From positions 744,001 to 808,000 of the forward strand of contig CAWCAC010000002.1 in the NCBI GenBank assembly GCA_963793415.1: 64,000 bases of DNA, in the 5' to 3' direction. A program made the translations under genes and the position numbers. The notes under the pieces are model-generated. The model saw only the letters and a list, made by a program, of their open reading frames with translations. It was not told where the DNA came from and ran no database searches. Shown one piece after another: positions 32,359 through 40,988 of this stretch (positions are counted from its first letter, which is position 1; each line of letters opens with the position of its first letter). This DNA is from CAXMST01 sp963793415. GTDB lineage: Bacteria > Actinomycetota > Thermoleophilia > Solirubrobacterales > 70-9.

Positions 32359-33219
32359 TCAGCCCTTGGCGAAGTCGCGGCCCGAGGCGATCGCCCCGAG
32401 GCCGGTGGCGTCCTCGTCGTCCTTACGGACGGCAGCCATGTCCTCCGCCCGCTTCTGCTGCCAGGTCACGAACAGCATCGCCAACACGGTCACAGCGAAG
32501 AGGATCGTGGCCAGCGTGTAGACCTGGACGGGAATCCCGCGCTGCGCTGCGCCGAAGATGAACAGCGGGAAGGTCTCGGTCTGGCCTGAGTTGAAGTTCG
32601 AGATCACGAAGTCGTCGATCGACAGCGCGAAGGCGAGCAGGGCGCCGCCGAGGATGCCGGGCGCGATCAGCGGCAGGGTCACGGTCCTGAACGTCGTCCA
32701 CGCCGGGGCGCCGAGGTCGCGAGCCGCCTCCTCGAGCCTGCGATCGAAGCCGATCAAGCGCGAGCGAACGACGATGACGACGAACGAGATCGAGAACATC
32801 ACGTGTGCGATCAGCAGCGTTGTGAACCCGAGCGCGACGTTGTTGGTGACGAACAGCGAGAGCAGCGCCGCGCCGATCACGACCTCGGGGGTGGCCAGCG
32901 GGATCACGATCAGCAGGTTCGCCGCCTTGCGACCGAAGAACTCGTGGCGGACGAGCGCCAGCGCGATCATGGTCCCGAGGATCGTCGCGAACAGGGTCGA
33001 GAGCGCGGCGAGCTGGAGGCTCGTGAGCAGGGCCTCGTTGAGCGGCGCCAGCGCGAACGCGTTCGTCCAGTACTCGGTCGTGAAGCCCTGCCAGGTGTAG
33101 TTGAACTTGCCGGCCGGGTCGTTGAAGGAGAAGACCGCGATCACGGCGATCGGCAGCAACAGGTAGAAGACCGCGAGCCCGCCGACGATGTTGACCGCGT
33201 TGTAGCGCAGCCACTTCAT
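32359..33219 (-). CDS. potC: Spermidine/putrescine-type ABC transporter permease (PotC-like)
   Basis: A 286-residue inner-membrane permease with about six helices, starting VNIVGGLAVFYLLLPIAVIAVFSFND. The EAA cytoplasmic loop is visible as RRLEEAARDLGAPAWTTFRTVTLPLI, with GGALLAFALSIDDFVISNF after it, a segment typical of PotC. It is the last gene of a four-gene operon (ATPase, binding protein, permease, permease). Its ATG overlaps the upstream permease stop (ATGA). Substrates of this subfamily are polyamines; the neighbouring aminotransferase and dehydrogenase genes support that. Confidence 0.9.
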   Translation of the reverse strand: MKWLRYNAVNIVGGLAVFYLLLPIAVIAVFSFNDPAGKFNYTWQGFTTEYWTNAFALAPLNEALLTSLQLAALSTLFATILGTMIALALVRHEFFGRKAANLLIVIPLATPEVVIGAALLSLFVTNNVALGFTTLLIAHVMFSISFVVIVVRSRLIGFDRRLEEAARDLGAPAWTTFRTVTLPLIAPGILGGALLAFALSIDDFVISNFNSGQTETFPLFIFGAAQRGIPVQVYTLATILFAVTVLAMLFVTWQQKRAEDMAAVRKDDEDATGLGAIASGRDFAKG

Positions 33220-34097
33220 TGCACTTCCTCCTCGTCGCCCATCAGCGCCTCCGATCCTGCGAAGCGGATGTAGATGACGACGACGACGAGGATCACGAAC
33301 ATCAACATGAACGAGAGCGCCGCCGCGGTCGGATAGTCACGCAGGTTCAGGTACAGCGACTGAATCGCGTTGCCGACCATCGACTGGTTGCTGGACCCGA
33401 GGAAGATCACGTTCACGTAGTCGCCGGCGGCCGGGATGAAGGTCAGCAGCGTGCCGGCGACGACACCGGGCATCGAGATCGGAAGCGTCACCCGGAAGAA
33501 GGTCTGGGTCGCCGATGAGTAGAGGTCCTTGGAGGCCTCGATCAAGCGCGTGTCGAGCCGCTCCAGGCTCGCGTAGATCGGCAGCACCATGAACGGCAGG
33601 AAGTTGTAGGTGATGCCCGCGATCACGGCCGACGGGGTCGCCAGCAGCCGATCCTGGCTGAGCAGCCCGAGCGAGTTGAGAGTGTCGACCACGAACGAGT
33701 CGTCGCTGAGGATCGTCGTCCAGGCCAGGGTGCGGATCAGGTAAGTGGTGAAGAACGGCGCTACGACCGCGAACAGCAGGACGTTCTTCCAGCGACCCGC
33801 CCGGAAGGCGATCATGTAGGAGAGCGGGTAGGCGATCAGCAGCGCGATCAGCGTCGCCACCCCCGCGTAGTAGAAGGAGCGGATGAAGTTCTCGTCGTAG
33901 CGCGACCAGGCGTCGCTGAAGTTCGAGAAGTTCCAGTCGAAGACGAAGCCCGTCTCCAGAGTGCCGCTCCTCAACGCCAGCTCCCCCATGTAGTACATGG
34001 GGATGACGAAGAAGACCGCGAGCCAGATCAGGCCCGGCGCCAGCAGCGCATAGGGAATGAGGCGGCGACGCGTCGGGCTCGAGGTACTTCCCTTCAT
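33216..34097 (-). CDS. potB: Spermidine/putrescine-type ABC transporter permease (PotB-like)
   Basis: A 293-residue permease with about six membrane helices, beginning LIPYALLAPGLIWLAVFFVIPMYYM. The typical PotB features are IAYPLSYMIAFRAGRWKN, FFTTYLIRTLAWTTIL, VLPIYASLERLDTRLIEASKDL (EAA loop) and PISMPGVVAGTLLTFIPAAGDYV. It pairs with the downstream permease to form the membrane channel. It lies 51 bp after the binding-protein gene and overlaps the next by 4 bases. The C-terminus is acidic (GDEEEVQ). Confidence 0.9.
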   Translation of the reverse strand: MKGSTSSPTRRRLIPYALLAPGLIWLAVFFVIPMYYMGELALRSGTLETGFVFDWNFSNFSDAWSRYDENFIRSFYYAGVATLIALLIAYPLSYMIAFRAGRWKNVLLFAVVAPFFTTYLIRTLAWTTILSDDSFVVDTLNSLGLLSQDRLLATPSAVIAGITYNFLPFMVLPIYASLERLDTRLIEASKDLYSSATQTFFRVTLPISMPGVVAGTLLTFIPAAGDYVNVIFLGSSNQSMVGNAIQSLYLNLRDYPTAAALSFMLMFVILVVVVIYIRFAGSEALMGDEEEVQ

Positions 34098-34148
34098 CGA
34101 GCCCGTCCGCGCCGCCGCATCAGTGTCTGTCGCTCAGCTCCGGTCCGG

Positions 34149-35321
34149 TCAGCCGGTGATGACCGACTGGAACTCCTGCTCGACCTCGGCCACGTCCTCG
34201 GCGCTGCCGGGCGGGTTCGTCTGGGTCGAGCAATCGGCGGTGAACTCCTCATCCGGGAAGACGAGCTCGCTCTTGGCGGCATCCGAGCCCTGCTCCTCGA
34301 GGATCGGCTGCACCCCGTCGACCGGCGTCAGGTAGTAGTTGTAGTCCGCGATCTGAGCCTGGTTCTCCGGGTCGTAGACGTAGTTCATCCACTCATAGGC
34401 CGCCGTCGGGTTCTCGGCGCCGACCGGGATCACCATGTTGTCGGACCACAGCATGCAGCCCTCGTCCGGCATCACGAACTGGATGTCGGGGTTGTCGGCC
34501 TGCAGCTGGACTGCATCACCGGACCAGCCGATCACGGCGACGGCGTCGCCGTTGGCGAGGTCCTTGGTGTAGTCGTTACCGGTGATCTTGCGGATCTGGC
34601 CGGACTCGACGGCGCCGCGGATCTTGTCGATCGCTGCCATCCAGTCCTCGGTCGTCGCATCGGCGGGATCGATCCCGTCAGCCTTCATCACGAGCGGCAC
34701 GGTGTCGCGCATCTCGCTCAGCATCTCGACCTGGCCCTTGTACTTGGGATCGAACAGGTCGTTGATCGAGGTTACGTCGGGCGCCTCGGACTTGTTGACG
34801 ACGAGTCCGGTCATGCCGGTCTGCCAGGGCAGCGTGTAGGCGCGGTCGGGGTCGATCGCCGGGCTCTGGAGATCCTCGCGCAGATTGGCCTTGGCGTCGG
34901 CCACGGCGTCCTGGTCGAAGTCCTGGAGATAGCCGAGGTCGTACATCTTCTTCGCCATCCAGTCGGTCACGACCATGATGTCGCGGCCGCCCGACTCACC
35001 CTGGTCGAGCTGCGGCTGGACCTTGCCGAAGAACTCGGAGTTGTCGTTGACGTCCTCGTTGTACTCGACGGTCAGGCCGGTGTCCTTCTCGAAATCGGGG
35101 ACCGTCGCCCTGTCGATGTAGAAGGGCCAGTTGGAGACGTTCAGATTCCCCGATGCCTGTCCTTCGGCCTCGGCCGTGGTCACGTCGCCTTCGTTGCCGC
35201 CGCCGACGCTGTCGCCGCCGCAGGCGGCCAGGATCAGCGCGGCCGCCAGCACCAGGGCGGTCACCAGCGGCAGGCGGCGCCTGCGCGTGGGCTGTGTGGG
35301 TTCTGTGTTCTCCTCGGTCAT
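34149..35321 (-). CDS. potD: Polyamine ABC transporter substrate-binding lipoprotein (PotD-like)
   Basis: A 390-residue extracellular binding protein. The signal peptide ends at a lipobox (LILAACGGD, Cys about 34). The mature protein begins after a short acidic linker with LNVSNWPFYID, matching the PotD-family opening strand. It continues with TVEYNEDVNDNSEFFGKV, DIMVVTDWMAKKMY, ALPWQTGMTGLVVNK-like residues and VIGWSGDAVQLQ. The MLWSDNMVIPVGAENPTAAYEWMNY segment is also typical. It should capture putrescine, spermidine or a similar amine and deliver it to the two permeases downstream. Confidence 0.9.
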   Translation of the reverse strand: MTEENTEPTQPTRRRRLPLVTALVLAAALILAACGGDSVGGGNEGDVTTAEAEGQASGNLNVSNWPFYIDRATVPDFEKDTGLTVEYNEDVNDNSEFFGKVQPQLDQGESGGRDIMVVTDWMAKKMYDLGYLQDFDQDAVADAKANLREDLQSPAIDPDRAYTLPWQTGMTGLVVNKSEAPDVTSINDLFDPKYKGQVEMLSEMRDTVPLVMKADGIDPADATTEDWMAAIDKIRGAVESGQIRKITGNDYTKDLANGDAVAVIGWSGDAVQLQADNPDIQFVMPDEGCMLWSDNMVIPVGAENPTAAYEWMNYVYDPENQAQIADYNYYLTPVDGVQPILEEQGSDAAKSELVFPDEEFTADCSTQTNPPGSAEDVAEVEQEFQSVITG

Positions 35322-35354
35322 GTCAGTGAGTCTCCTCTCGTGCGGCGCTCGCGG

Positions 35355-36548
35355 TCAGGCCGCGCTCGCCTGCTCCTCTTTGTCGGGTTCCGCTCCCACG
35401 GTCGATTCACGGACGAGATGCATGTGCTCGGGCGCCCAGCTGAGACGGACGGGAACTCCGCCCCCCGGCAGCAGCTGCCGCTCCGCCTCGTCCGCATTCG
35501 GGATAAGCACGGTGAGCCGCACGTCGCCGGCGATTCGCACGATCAGCTGCGTCGCGGTGCCGAGGAAGACCGAGCTCTCGACGGTCCCCTCGACGCTCGG
35601 ATGGCCGCCGTCGCCGGCATCGTCGCCGCGATGGACGAGGAGCTTCTCGGGGCGAACGACCGCGAAGCAGCTCTCGCCCGTTGCGATTCCGTTGGCGGCC
35701 GCCTCGGTGGTGCCGCCCGCTTCGAGCTCGACGGTGGCGCGGTCTCCGCTCGCGGAGACGACCTTTGCGGGCATCAGGTTGGAGACGCCGATGAAGCCGG
35801 CGACGAAAGTCGTGGCAGGGCGCTCGTAGACCTCCTCGGGCGGGGCCACCTGCTCGATCACACCCTGATTCATGACCGCGATCCGGTCCGACATCGTCAG
35901 CGCCTCTTCCTGGTCGTGCGTGACGTAGACGAAGGTGATCCCAACCTCCTGCTGGATCCGCTTGAGCTCGATCTGCAGCCCCTTGCGCAGCTTCAGGTCG
36001 AGGGCGCCGAGCGGCTCGTCGAGCAGCAGCACCTTCGGCAGGTTGACGATCGCGCGGGCGAGCGCCACCCGCTGCTGCTGGCCGCCCGAGAGCTGGTTCG
36101 GCTTCCGGCTGCCCTCGTTGGCGAGCCCGACGCGCTCGAGCTCCGCCTGGACCCGGTCGCCGATCTCGGCCTTGTCGACGCCCTTGCGCTTGAGCCCGTA
36201 GGCGACGTTCTCGGCGACGGTGAGATGCGGGAACAGCGCGTAGCTCTGGAAGACGGTGTTGGTCGGACGCCTGTGCGCCGGCAGCGCCGCGACATCGTCG
36301 CCGTCGATCAGGATCTGGCCCTCGTTCGGTTCCTCGAACCCGGCGATCATCCGCAGCGTGGTCGTCTTGCCGCAGCCACTGGGGCCGAGCATCGTGAAGA
36401 ACTCGCCCTGGGCGATGTCGAGGTCGATGCCCTGCACCGCCGTGAAGTCGCCGAACCGCTTGACCACCGACCGGAGGGAGACGCTCGCAGTGGCGCCGTC
36501 CGCTGTCGCGGGGCCGGCGTCCTCGGGTGTGTGGTTGGTCTCCGTCAC
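35355..36548 (-). CDS. potA: Polyamine ABC transporter ATP-binding protein (PotA-like)
   Basis: A 397-residue ATPase with the TOBE domain typical of PotA. Walker A is GPSGCGKTT (about 55-63), the Q-loop NTVFQSYALFPHLTV, the signature LSGGQQQRVALARA, Walker B VLLLDEPLGALD and the switch VTHDQEEAL. After about 260 the regulatory domain includes FIGVSNLMPAKV and AVVRPEKLLVH. The N-terminal 24 residues are low-complexity. It is the first gene of the operon and is divergent from the aminotransferase across a 217-bp regulatory gap. Confidence 0.93.
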   Translation of the reverse strand: MTETNHTPEDAGPATADGATASVSLRSVVKRFGDFTAVQGIDLDIAQGEFFTMLGPSGCGKTTTLRMIAGFEEPNEGQILIDGDDVAALPAHRRPTNTVFQSYALFPHLTVAENVAYGLKRKGVDKAEIGDRVQAELERVGLANEGSRKPNQLSGGQQQRVALARAIVNLPKVLLLDEPLGALDLKLRKGLQIELKRIQQEVGITFVYVTHDQEEALTMSDRIAVMNQGVIEQVAPPEEVYERPATTFVAGFIGVSNLMPAKVVSASGDRATVELEAGGTTEAAANGIATGESCFAVVRPEKLLVHRGDDAGDGGHPSVEGTVESSVFLGTATQLIVRIAGDVRLTVLIPNADEAERQLLPGGGVPVRLSWAPEHMHLVRESTVGAEPDKEEQASAA

Positions 36549-36602
36549 CTGTAAGAGCGGACGCGGCGGCGTCCTCCGTGCGCGAACTATGTCCTATCCG
36601 TC

Positions 36603-36634
36603 GGACTTTGCAATGCCCGGATGCCCCAAAGTCC
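36603..36634. promoter_or_regulatory. Inverted repeat in the potA-aminotransferase promoter gap
   Basis: GGACTTTG (36603-36610) and CAAAGTCC (36627-36634) form a perfect 8-bp inverted repeat separated by 16 bp, within a notably AT-rich region (36590-36700) that holds possible promoter sequences (ATATTTATAC). The position between divergent polyamine transport and catabolism genes suits an operator for the nearby PucR-type regulator or another factor. Confidence 0.4.
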
Positions 36635-36765
36635 TGCCGCATATTTATACATGGAGTACAACGCAATATCCTCAACTTGAACGATTCTCCCGTTGTGGGC
36701 GGCAGATCGGCCGTCTACCGTTGTGCAAACCGTCGAGTCGACCCAACGATCAGGAGAGTGCCCCG

Positions 36766-38181
36766 ATGGCTGTGAGCTTCAAGTCCGAGGATGCCCCGCA
36801 TCCCCTCAACGTCCGCGGCGAGCAGGGCCCGCTTCAGGAAATGGCCCGTCGCCACCTGTGGATGCACTTCTCGCGAATGGGCGGCTACGACGACGTGCAC
36901 GAGATTCCGATCATCGCTCGCGCCGAGGGGCCCTATGTATGGGACGAGCACGGCAAGCGTTACCTCGACGGCCTCAGCGCCCTCTTCTGCTGCAACGCCG
37001 GCCACGGCCGCCCCGACTACGGTGAGGCCGCGGCCGCCCAGATCCGCGAGCTCGACTTCTACACGAACTGGAGCTACGCGCACCCGCGCTCGATCGAGCT
37101 CGCCGAGAAGATCGCCCACCTCGCTCCCGGCGATCTCAACCGTGTCTTCTTCGTCAACTCCGGCTCGGAGGCCGTCGAGTCCGCGATCAAGGTCGCCCGC
37201 AACTGGCACCGGGCCCACGGCCGCGGGCAGCGGACGAAGATCATCACCCGCGAGGTCGCCTACCACGGCACGACGATGGGGGCCCTGACCGCGACCGGGT
37301 TGACCGACCTGAAAACCCCGTTCGAGCCGACCATGCCCGGCGGCAACCACGTCCCCAACACCCTCTCCTACCGCTGGCCTGAGGACCGCGACCCGCTCTG
37401 GGCCGCAGAGAAGATCCGCGAGCGGATCGAGTTCGAGGGCCCGGACACGGTCGCCGCGGTGATCCTCGAGCCGCTGCAGAACGCCGGCGGCTGCATCCCG
37501 CCCCAGGAGGGCTACTGGCAGCGGGTCCGCGAGATCTGCGACGAGTTCGGGGTGCTGCTGGTCTCCGACGAGGTGATCTGTTCGTGGGGCCGTCTCGGCC
37601 ACTACTTCGGCTGCGAGCGCTACGGCTACCAGCCCGACATGATCACGACCGCGAAGGCACTGACCGGCGCCTACATCCCGATGGGCGCGCTGATCACCTC
37701 CGACGAGATCTTCGAGCCGTTCGCAAGCGGCAAGGCGAGCTTCGCTCACGGTTCGACCTTCGGCGGCCACCCGGTCGCATCCGCGGTCGCGCTCCGCAAC
37801 CTCGAGGTGTTCGAGGAGGAGGATCTCTGCGGCCACGTGCTCCGCAAGGAGGGTGAGTTCCGCGGCATGCTCGAGGACCTTCGGGACATCCCGATCGTCG
37901 GCGACGTGCGCGGTGACGGCTTCTTCCACGCGATCGAGCTCGTCAAGGATCGTGACACCAAGGAGGCGTTCACCGACGAGGAGGGCGAGTGGCTCTTGCG
38001 CGGCTTCCTCTCCGGCGAGCTCTACCAGCGCGGCCTGATCTGCCGTGCCGACGATCGCGGCGACCCCGTGATCCAGCTGGCGCCGCCGCTCGTCTGTGAC
38101 ACCGAGCAGTTCGAGGAGATGCTGGGCGTGCTGCGACCGGTCCTCGAGGAGGCGACCGAGAAGCTCGCCGCCAGGACCTGA
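36766..38181 (+). CDS. Class III aminotransferase, putative putrescine/polyamine aminotransferase
   Basis: A 471-residue PLP-dependent transaminase. It has GPYVWDEHGKRYLDGLSALFC near the N-terminus, VFFVNSGSEAVESAIKVAR (phosphate site), EVAYHGTTMGALTATG, the PLP-nitrogen Asp in LLVSDEVICSWGR and the Schiff-base Lys in ITTAKALTGAYIPMGA (about residue 296). It resembles putrescine-pyruvate or beta-alanine-pyruvate aminotransferases. With an alanine dehydrogenase and an aminobutyraldehyde-type dehydrogenase downstream, it probably converts imported putrescine to 4-aminobutanal while making alanine from pyruvate. The start ATG follows CAGGAGAG by 7 bases; the much longer open frame upstream overlaps potA. 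Confidence 0.88.
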   Translation: MAVSFKSEDAPHPLNVRGEQGPLQEMARRHLWMHFSRMGGYDDVHEIPIIARAEGPYVWDEHGKRYLDGLSALFCCNAGHGRPDYGEAAAAQIRELDFYTNWSYAHPRSIELAEKIAHLAPGDLNRVFFVNSGSEAVESAIKVARNWHRAHGRGQRTKIITREVAYHGTTMGALTATGLTDLKTPFEPTMPGGNHVPNTLSYRWPEDRDPLWAAEKIRERIEFEGPDTVAAVILEPLQNAGGCIPPQEGYWQRVREICDEFGVLLVSDEVICSWGRLGHYFGCERYGYQPDMITTAKALTGAYIPMGALITSDEIFEPFASGKASFAHGSTFGGHPVASAVALRNLEVFEEEDLCGHVLRKEGEFRGMLEDLRDIPIVGDVRGDGFFHAIELVKDRDTKEAFTDEEGEWLLRGFLSGELYQRGLICRADDRGDPVIQLAPPLVCDTEQFEEMLGVLRPVLEEATEKLAART

Positions 38182-38214
38182 GCGGCAACCCGGGTCAGGC
38201 GGCCGGAGGCTCGG

Positions 38215-39780
38215 ATGCTCACGGTTCAGGGGTTGCTCGAGGACCTGGCGCTCGAGCCCGCGTTCGAGCTCGGCGCGCCCGCCCGCCAGATTCGCTGGGT
38301 CCACATCTCCGAGCTCGAGGACCCGACGCCGTTTCTATCCGGCGGTGAGCTGCTGCTGACGACCGGCATCCATCTGACCTCGGCCGCGCGGCAGCGGCGC
38401 TTCGTCAAGCTGCTCGCCGACAGCGGGGCCGCCGGGATCGGGCTCGGCACCGGCTTCGACCACGACGGGCTGCCCGAGGCACTGCGGACCGAGGCCGAGG
38501 CCCGCGATCTGGCGCTGTTCGAGGTTCCGTACGAGACGCCGTTCATCGCGATCACCGAACGCGCCTTCACGAAGCTCGTCAACGAGCAGTACGGGGTGCT
38601 CGAGCGCGGCATCGAGGTCCACGACAAGCTCGAGCGGCTCGTGCTCGCCGAGCTTGGACTGCCCGAGGTGATGCGAGCGATCGCCGAGAGCGTTGCCGGC
38701 GCTGCGCTGCTGCTCGACGAGCGCGGTGGCGAGCTGTCCCGGCATCCCCAGGAGCGGGGGGTCTCGGCCGAGGCCGTCGCATCGATCCGGGACCAGGTGG
38801 CGGACCGGTCCGGCGCCGCCCAGCAGGCGATGTTCGTTCCCGCCGAGGGTCCGCTCGCCGGCCGCGCCGTCGCAGTGCCGGTGCCGATCGCCGGGGAGGA
38901 CCCCCGCGGTCACTGGCTCGTCGTCGTCCGTCGCCGTGGTAAGGCCGGCGATCTCGAGCGGCTCCTGGCACGGCAGGCGGCGATGGCGGTCGCGCTCGAG
39001 CTGATGCGTGAACGCGTCGTCCGTGACACCGAGCGGCGCCTCGCCGGCGACGTGCTCGCCGAAGCGCTCGGCGGCAATCTCGGGCCGGAGGAGCTGCGCT
39101 CGCGCCTCGCCCCGTTCGGGCTTGGCGGACCGGTTGCGGTCGCCCTGTTCGAGCTCGAGGCCATGCCCGGCGACGCCGACGCCGTCACCGACATCCTTTC
39201 GGAGGCCGGCGCGCCGGCGCTTGCCGCGATCAACGCGGCCGCCGGGCGGCCGCTGCTCTGCGCGATCTTCGAGCCCGGCGACGCCGACCCGCTCGAGCTC
39301 GCCCGCTCGGCTCGCTCGGCGCTCGAAGAGGACGGGCACCGGCCCGTCCGCGCCGCCGTCAGCCGGGCGGTCCCGACCGACGCACTGCGCCGCGCCTTCC
39401 ACGAGGCGCGCTGCGCGATGGAGGCGACGCGGGCCAGCAACGGACACGCCCCCGATGTCGCCTCGCACCGCGATCTCGGAGCCTTCACGCTGCTGCTCTC
39501 GCTCCAGGACGACGACGCGCTCCGTGCATACGCCGACAACCTGCTGCGGCCGATCGAGGACGGCGAGGGCGACTACGGCCCCGAGCTGTTGCGCTCGCTG
39601 GAGGCCTTCATCGAGCGCAACGGGCAGTGGGAGCGGGCCGCGCGCGATCTCTACTGCCACCGGCATACGCTCCGCTACCGGATCCGCCGGGTCGAGGAGC
39701 TGACCGGCCGCGACCTCGGTCTGGCGCAGGATCGGATCGAGCTGTGGCTCGCCCTCCGAGCCCGGGAGCTCGTCCGGTGA
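38215..39780 (+). CDS. PucR-family transcriptional regulator
   Basis: A 521-residue regulator with the PucR N-terminal ligand domain (MLTVQGLLEDLALEPAFELGAP, then GELLLTTGIHL and GAAGIGLGTGF). A central domain follows, and a C-terminal HTH_30 lies at about 475-512 (LYCHRHTLRYRIRRVEELTG). The FIERNGQWERAARDL stretch leading into it is typical. PucR-type proteins control amine and purine catabolism genes. It lies 33 bp after the aminotransferase and 52 bp before alanine dehydrogenase, within the same run of genes, so local control of the polyamine block is likely. The ligand is unknown. Confidence 0.88.
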   Translation: MLTVQGLLEDLALEPAFELGAPARQIRWVHISELEDPTPFLSGGELLLTTGIHLTSAARQRRFVKLLADSGAAGIGLGTGFDHDGLPEALRTEAEARDLALFEVPYETPFIAITERAFTKLVNEQYGVLERGIEVHDKLERLVLAELGLPEVMRAIAESVAGAALLLDERGGELSRHPQERGVSAEAVASIRDQVADRSGAAQQAMFVPAEGPLAGRAVAVPVPIAGEDPRGHWLVVVRRRGKAGDLERLLARQAAMAVALELMRERVVRDTERRLAGDVLAEALGGNLGPEELRSRLAPFGLGGPVAVALFELEAMPGDADAVTDILSEAGAPALAAINAAAGRPLLCAIFEPGDADPLELARSARSALEEDGHRPVRAAVSRAVPTDALRRAFHEARCAMEATRASNGHAPDVASHRDLGAFTLLLSLQDDDALRAYADNLLRPIEDGEGDYGPELLRSLEAFIERNGQWERAARDLYCHRHTLRYRIRRVEELTGRDLGLAQDRIELWLALRARELVR

Positions 39781-39832
39781 TCTACTTCAGCTTCAGGATC
39801 GAGTGCAACCCCACGACAGAGGAGCAGTTCGG

Positions 39833-40969
39833 ATGAAGGTTGGAGTCCCGACGGAGATCAAGCAGGACGAGTACCGGGTGGCGCTGACCGCCGTCGGCGC
39901 TCGCGAGCTGGCAGAGCACGGCCACGAGGTCCTCGTCCAGGCCGGCGCCGGCGAGGGAAGCGCGATCAGCGACTCCGACTACGAGGCGCAGGGCGCGAAG
40001 ATCCTGCCGACCGCCGGCGACGTCTTCGCCGAGGCCGAGCTCGTGCTCGGCGTCAAGGAGCCGCAGCCGGTCGAGGTCGAGATGCTCCGGCCCGAGTCCA
40101 CCCTCTTCACCTACCTGCACCTGGCCCCCGACCCCGGCCTGACGCAGGGCCTGTGCGACTCGGGCGCGACCTGCATCGCCTATGAGACGGTCGAGGACCG
40201 CAACGGCCGCCTGCCGCTGCTGGCCCCGATGAGCGAGGTAGCGGGCAAGATTGCGACCCAGGCCGGCGCCTTCTTCCTCGAGAAGCCGCTCGGCGGCCGC
40301 GGCATCCTGCTCGGCGGCGTCCCCGGCGTCGCCGCCGCGAACGTGCTCGTGATCGGCGGCGGTGTCGTCGGCTACAACGCCGCGGTGATCGCGATCGGCA
40401 TGCAGGCCGACGTCTTCGTCTTCGAGAAGTCGATCGATCGGCTGCGCGACCTCGACGTTGCCTTCGCCGGCCGTTGCTCGACTGTCTACAGCTCGACGCT
40501 GGCGATCGAGGAGATGCTGCCCCACGCGGACCTGGTGATCGGGGCGGTCCTGCTGCCTGGCGCCGCCGCCCCGAACGTGATCAGCCGTGAGCACCTCGGG
40601 CTGATGAAGCGCAACGCGGTACTCGTCGACGTCGCGATCGACCAGGGTGGCTGCTTCGAGACCTCCCGGCCGACGACGCACGCCGACCCGACCTTCGAGG
40701 TCGACGGGATCACGCACTACTGCGTCGCGAACATGCCCGGCGCCGTGCCGATCACCTCGACCTACGCGCTCACCAACGCGACGCTTCCCTACGTGCTCGC
40801 GCTTGCCGATCATGGGCTCGCCGGCGCGATCGGCAAGGACCCTGGCCTGCGACCCGGGATCAACGTCGCGGCCGGCAAGGTCACGCACCCGGCCGTCGCC
40901 GAGGCAGTCGGGGCGAGCTACGTTCCTCCGGAGGAGGCGCTCGGCTTCGACGCCGTCCCCGCCGCATAA
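39833..40969 (+). CDS. ald: Alanine dehydrogenase
   Basis: A 378-residue NAD-dependent enzyme interconverting L-alanine with pyruvate and ammonia. It begins MKVGVPTEIKQDEYRVALT. The pyruvate-binding Lys75 (LGVKEPQP) and catalytic His96 (TYLHLAPD) are in place. The NAD site is VLVIGGGVVGYNAAVIAIGM, followed by HADLVIGAVLLPGAAAP. The catalytic Asp is in LVDVAIDQGGCFETSRPTTH. It probably regenerates pyruvate from the alanine produced by the upstream aminotransferase. The ATG follows GAGGAG. The aldehyde dehydrogenase gene starts 20 bp later. Confidence 0.95.
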   Translation: MKVGVPTEIKQDEYRVALTAVGARELAEHGHEVLVQAGAGEGSAISDSDYEAQGAKILPTAGDVFAEAELVLGVKEPQPVEVEMLRPESTLFTYLHLAPDPGLTQGLCDSGATCIAYETVEDRNGRLPLLAPMSEVAGKIATQAGAFFLEKPLGGRGILLGGVPGVAAANVLVIGGGVVGYNAAVIAIGMQADVFVFEKSIDRLRDLDVAFAGRCSTVYSSTLAIEEMLPHADLVIGAVLLPGAAAPNVISREHLGLMKRNAVLVDVAIDQGGCFETSRPTTHADPTFEVDGITHYCVANMPGAVPITSTYALTNATLPYVLALADHGLAGAIGKDPGLRPGINVAAGKVTHPAVAEAVGASYVPPEEALGFDAVPAA

Positions 40970-40988
40970 AGCTCGGCCGGGCGAGATC

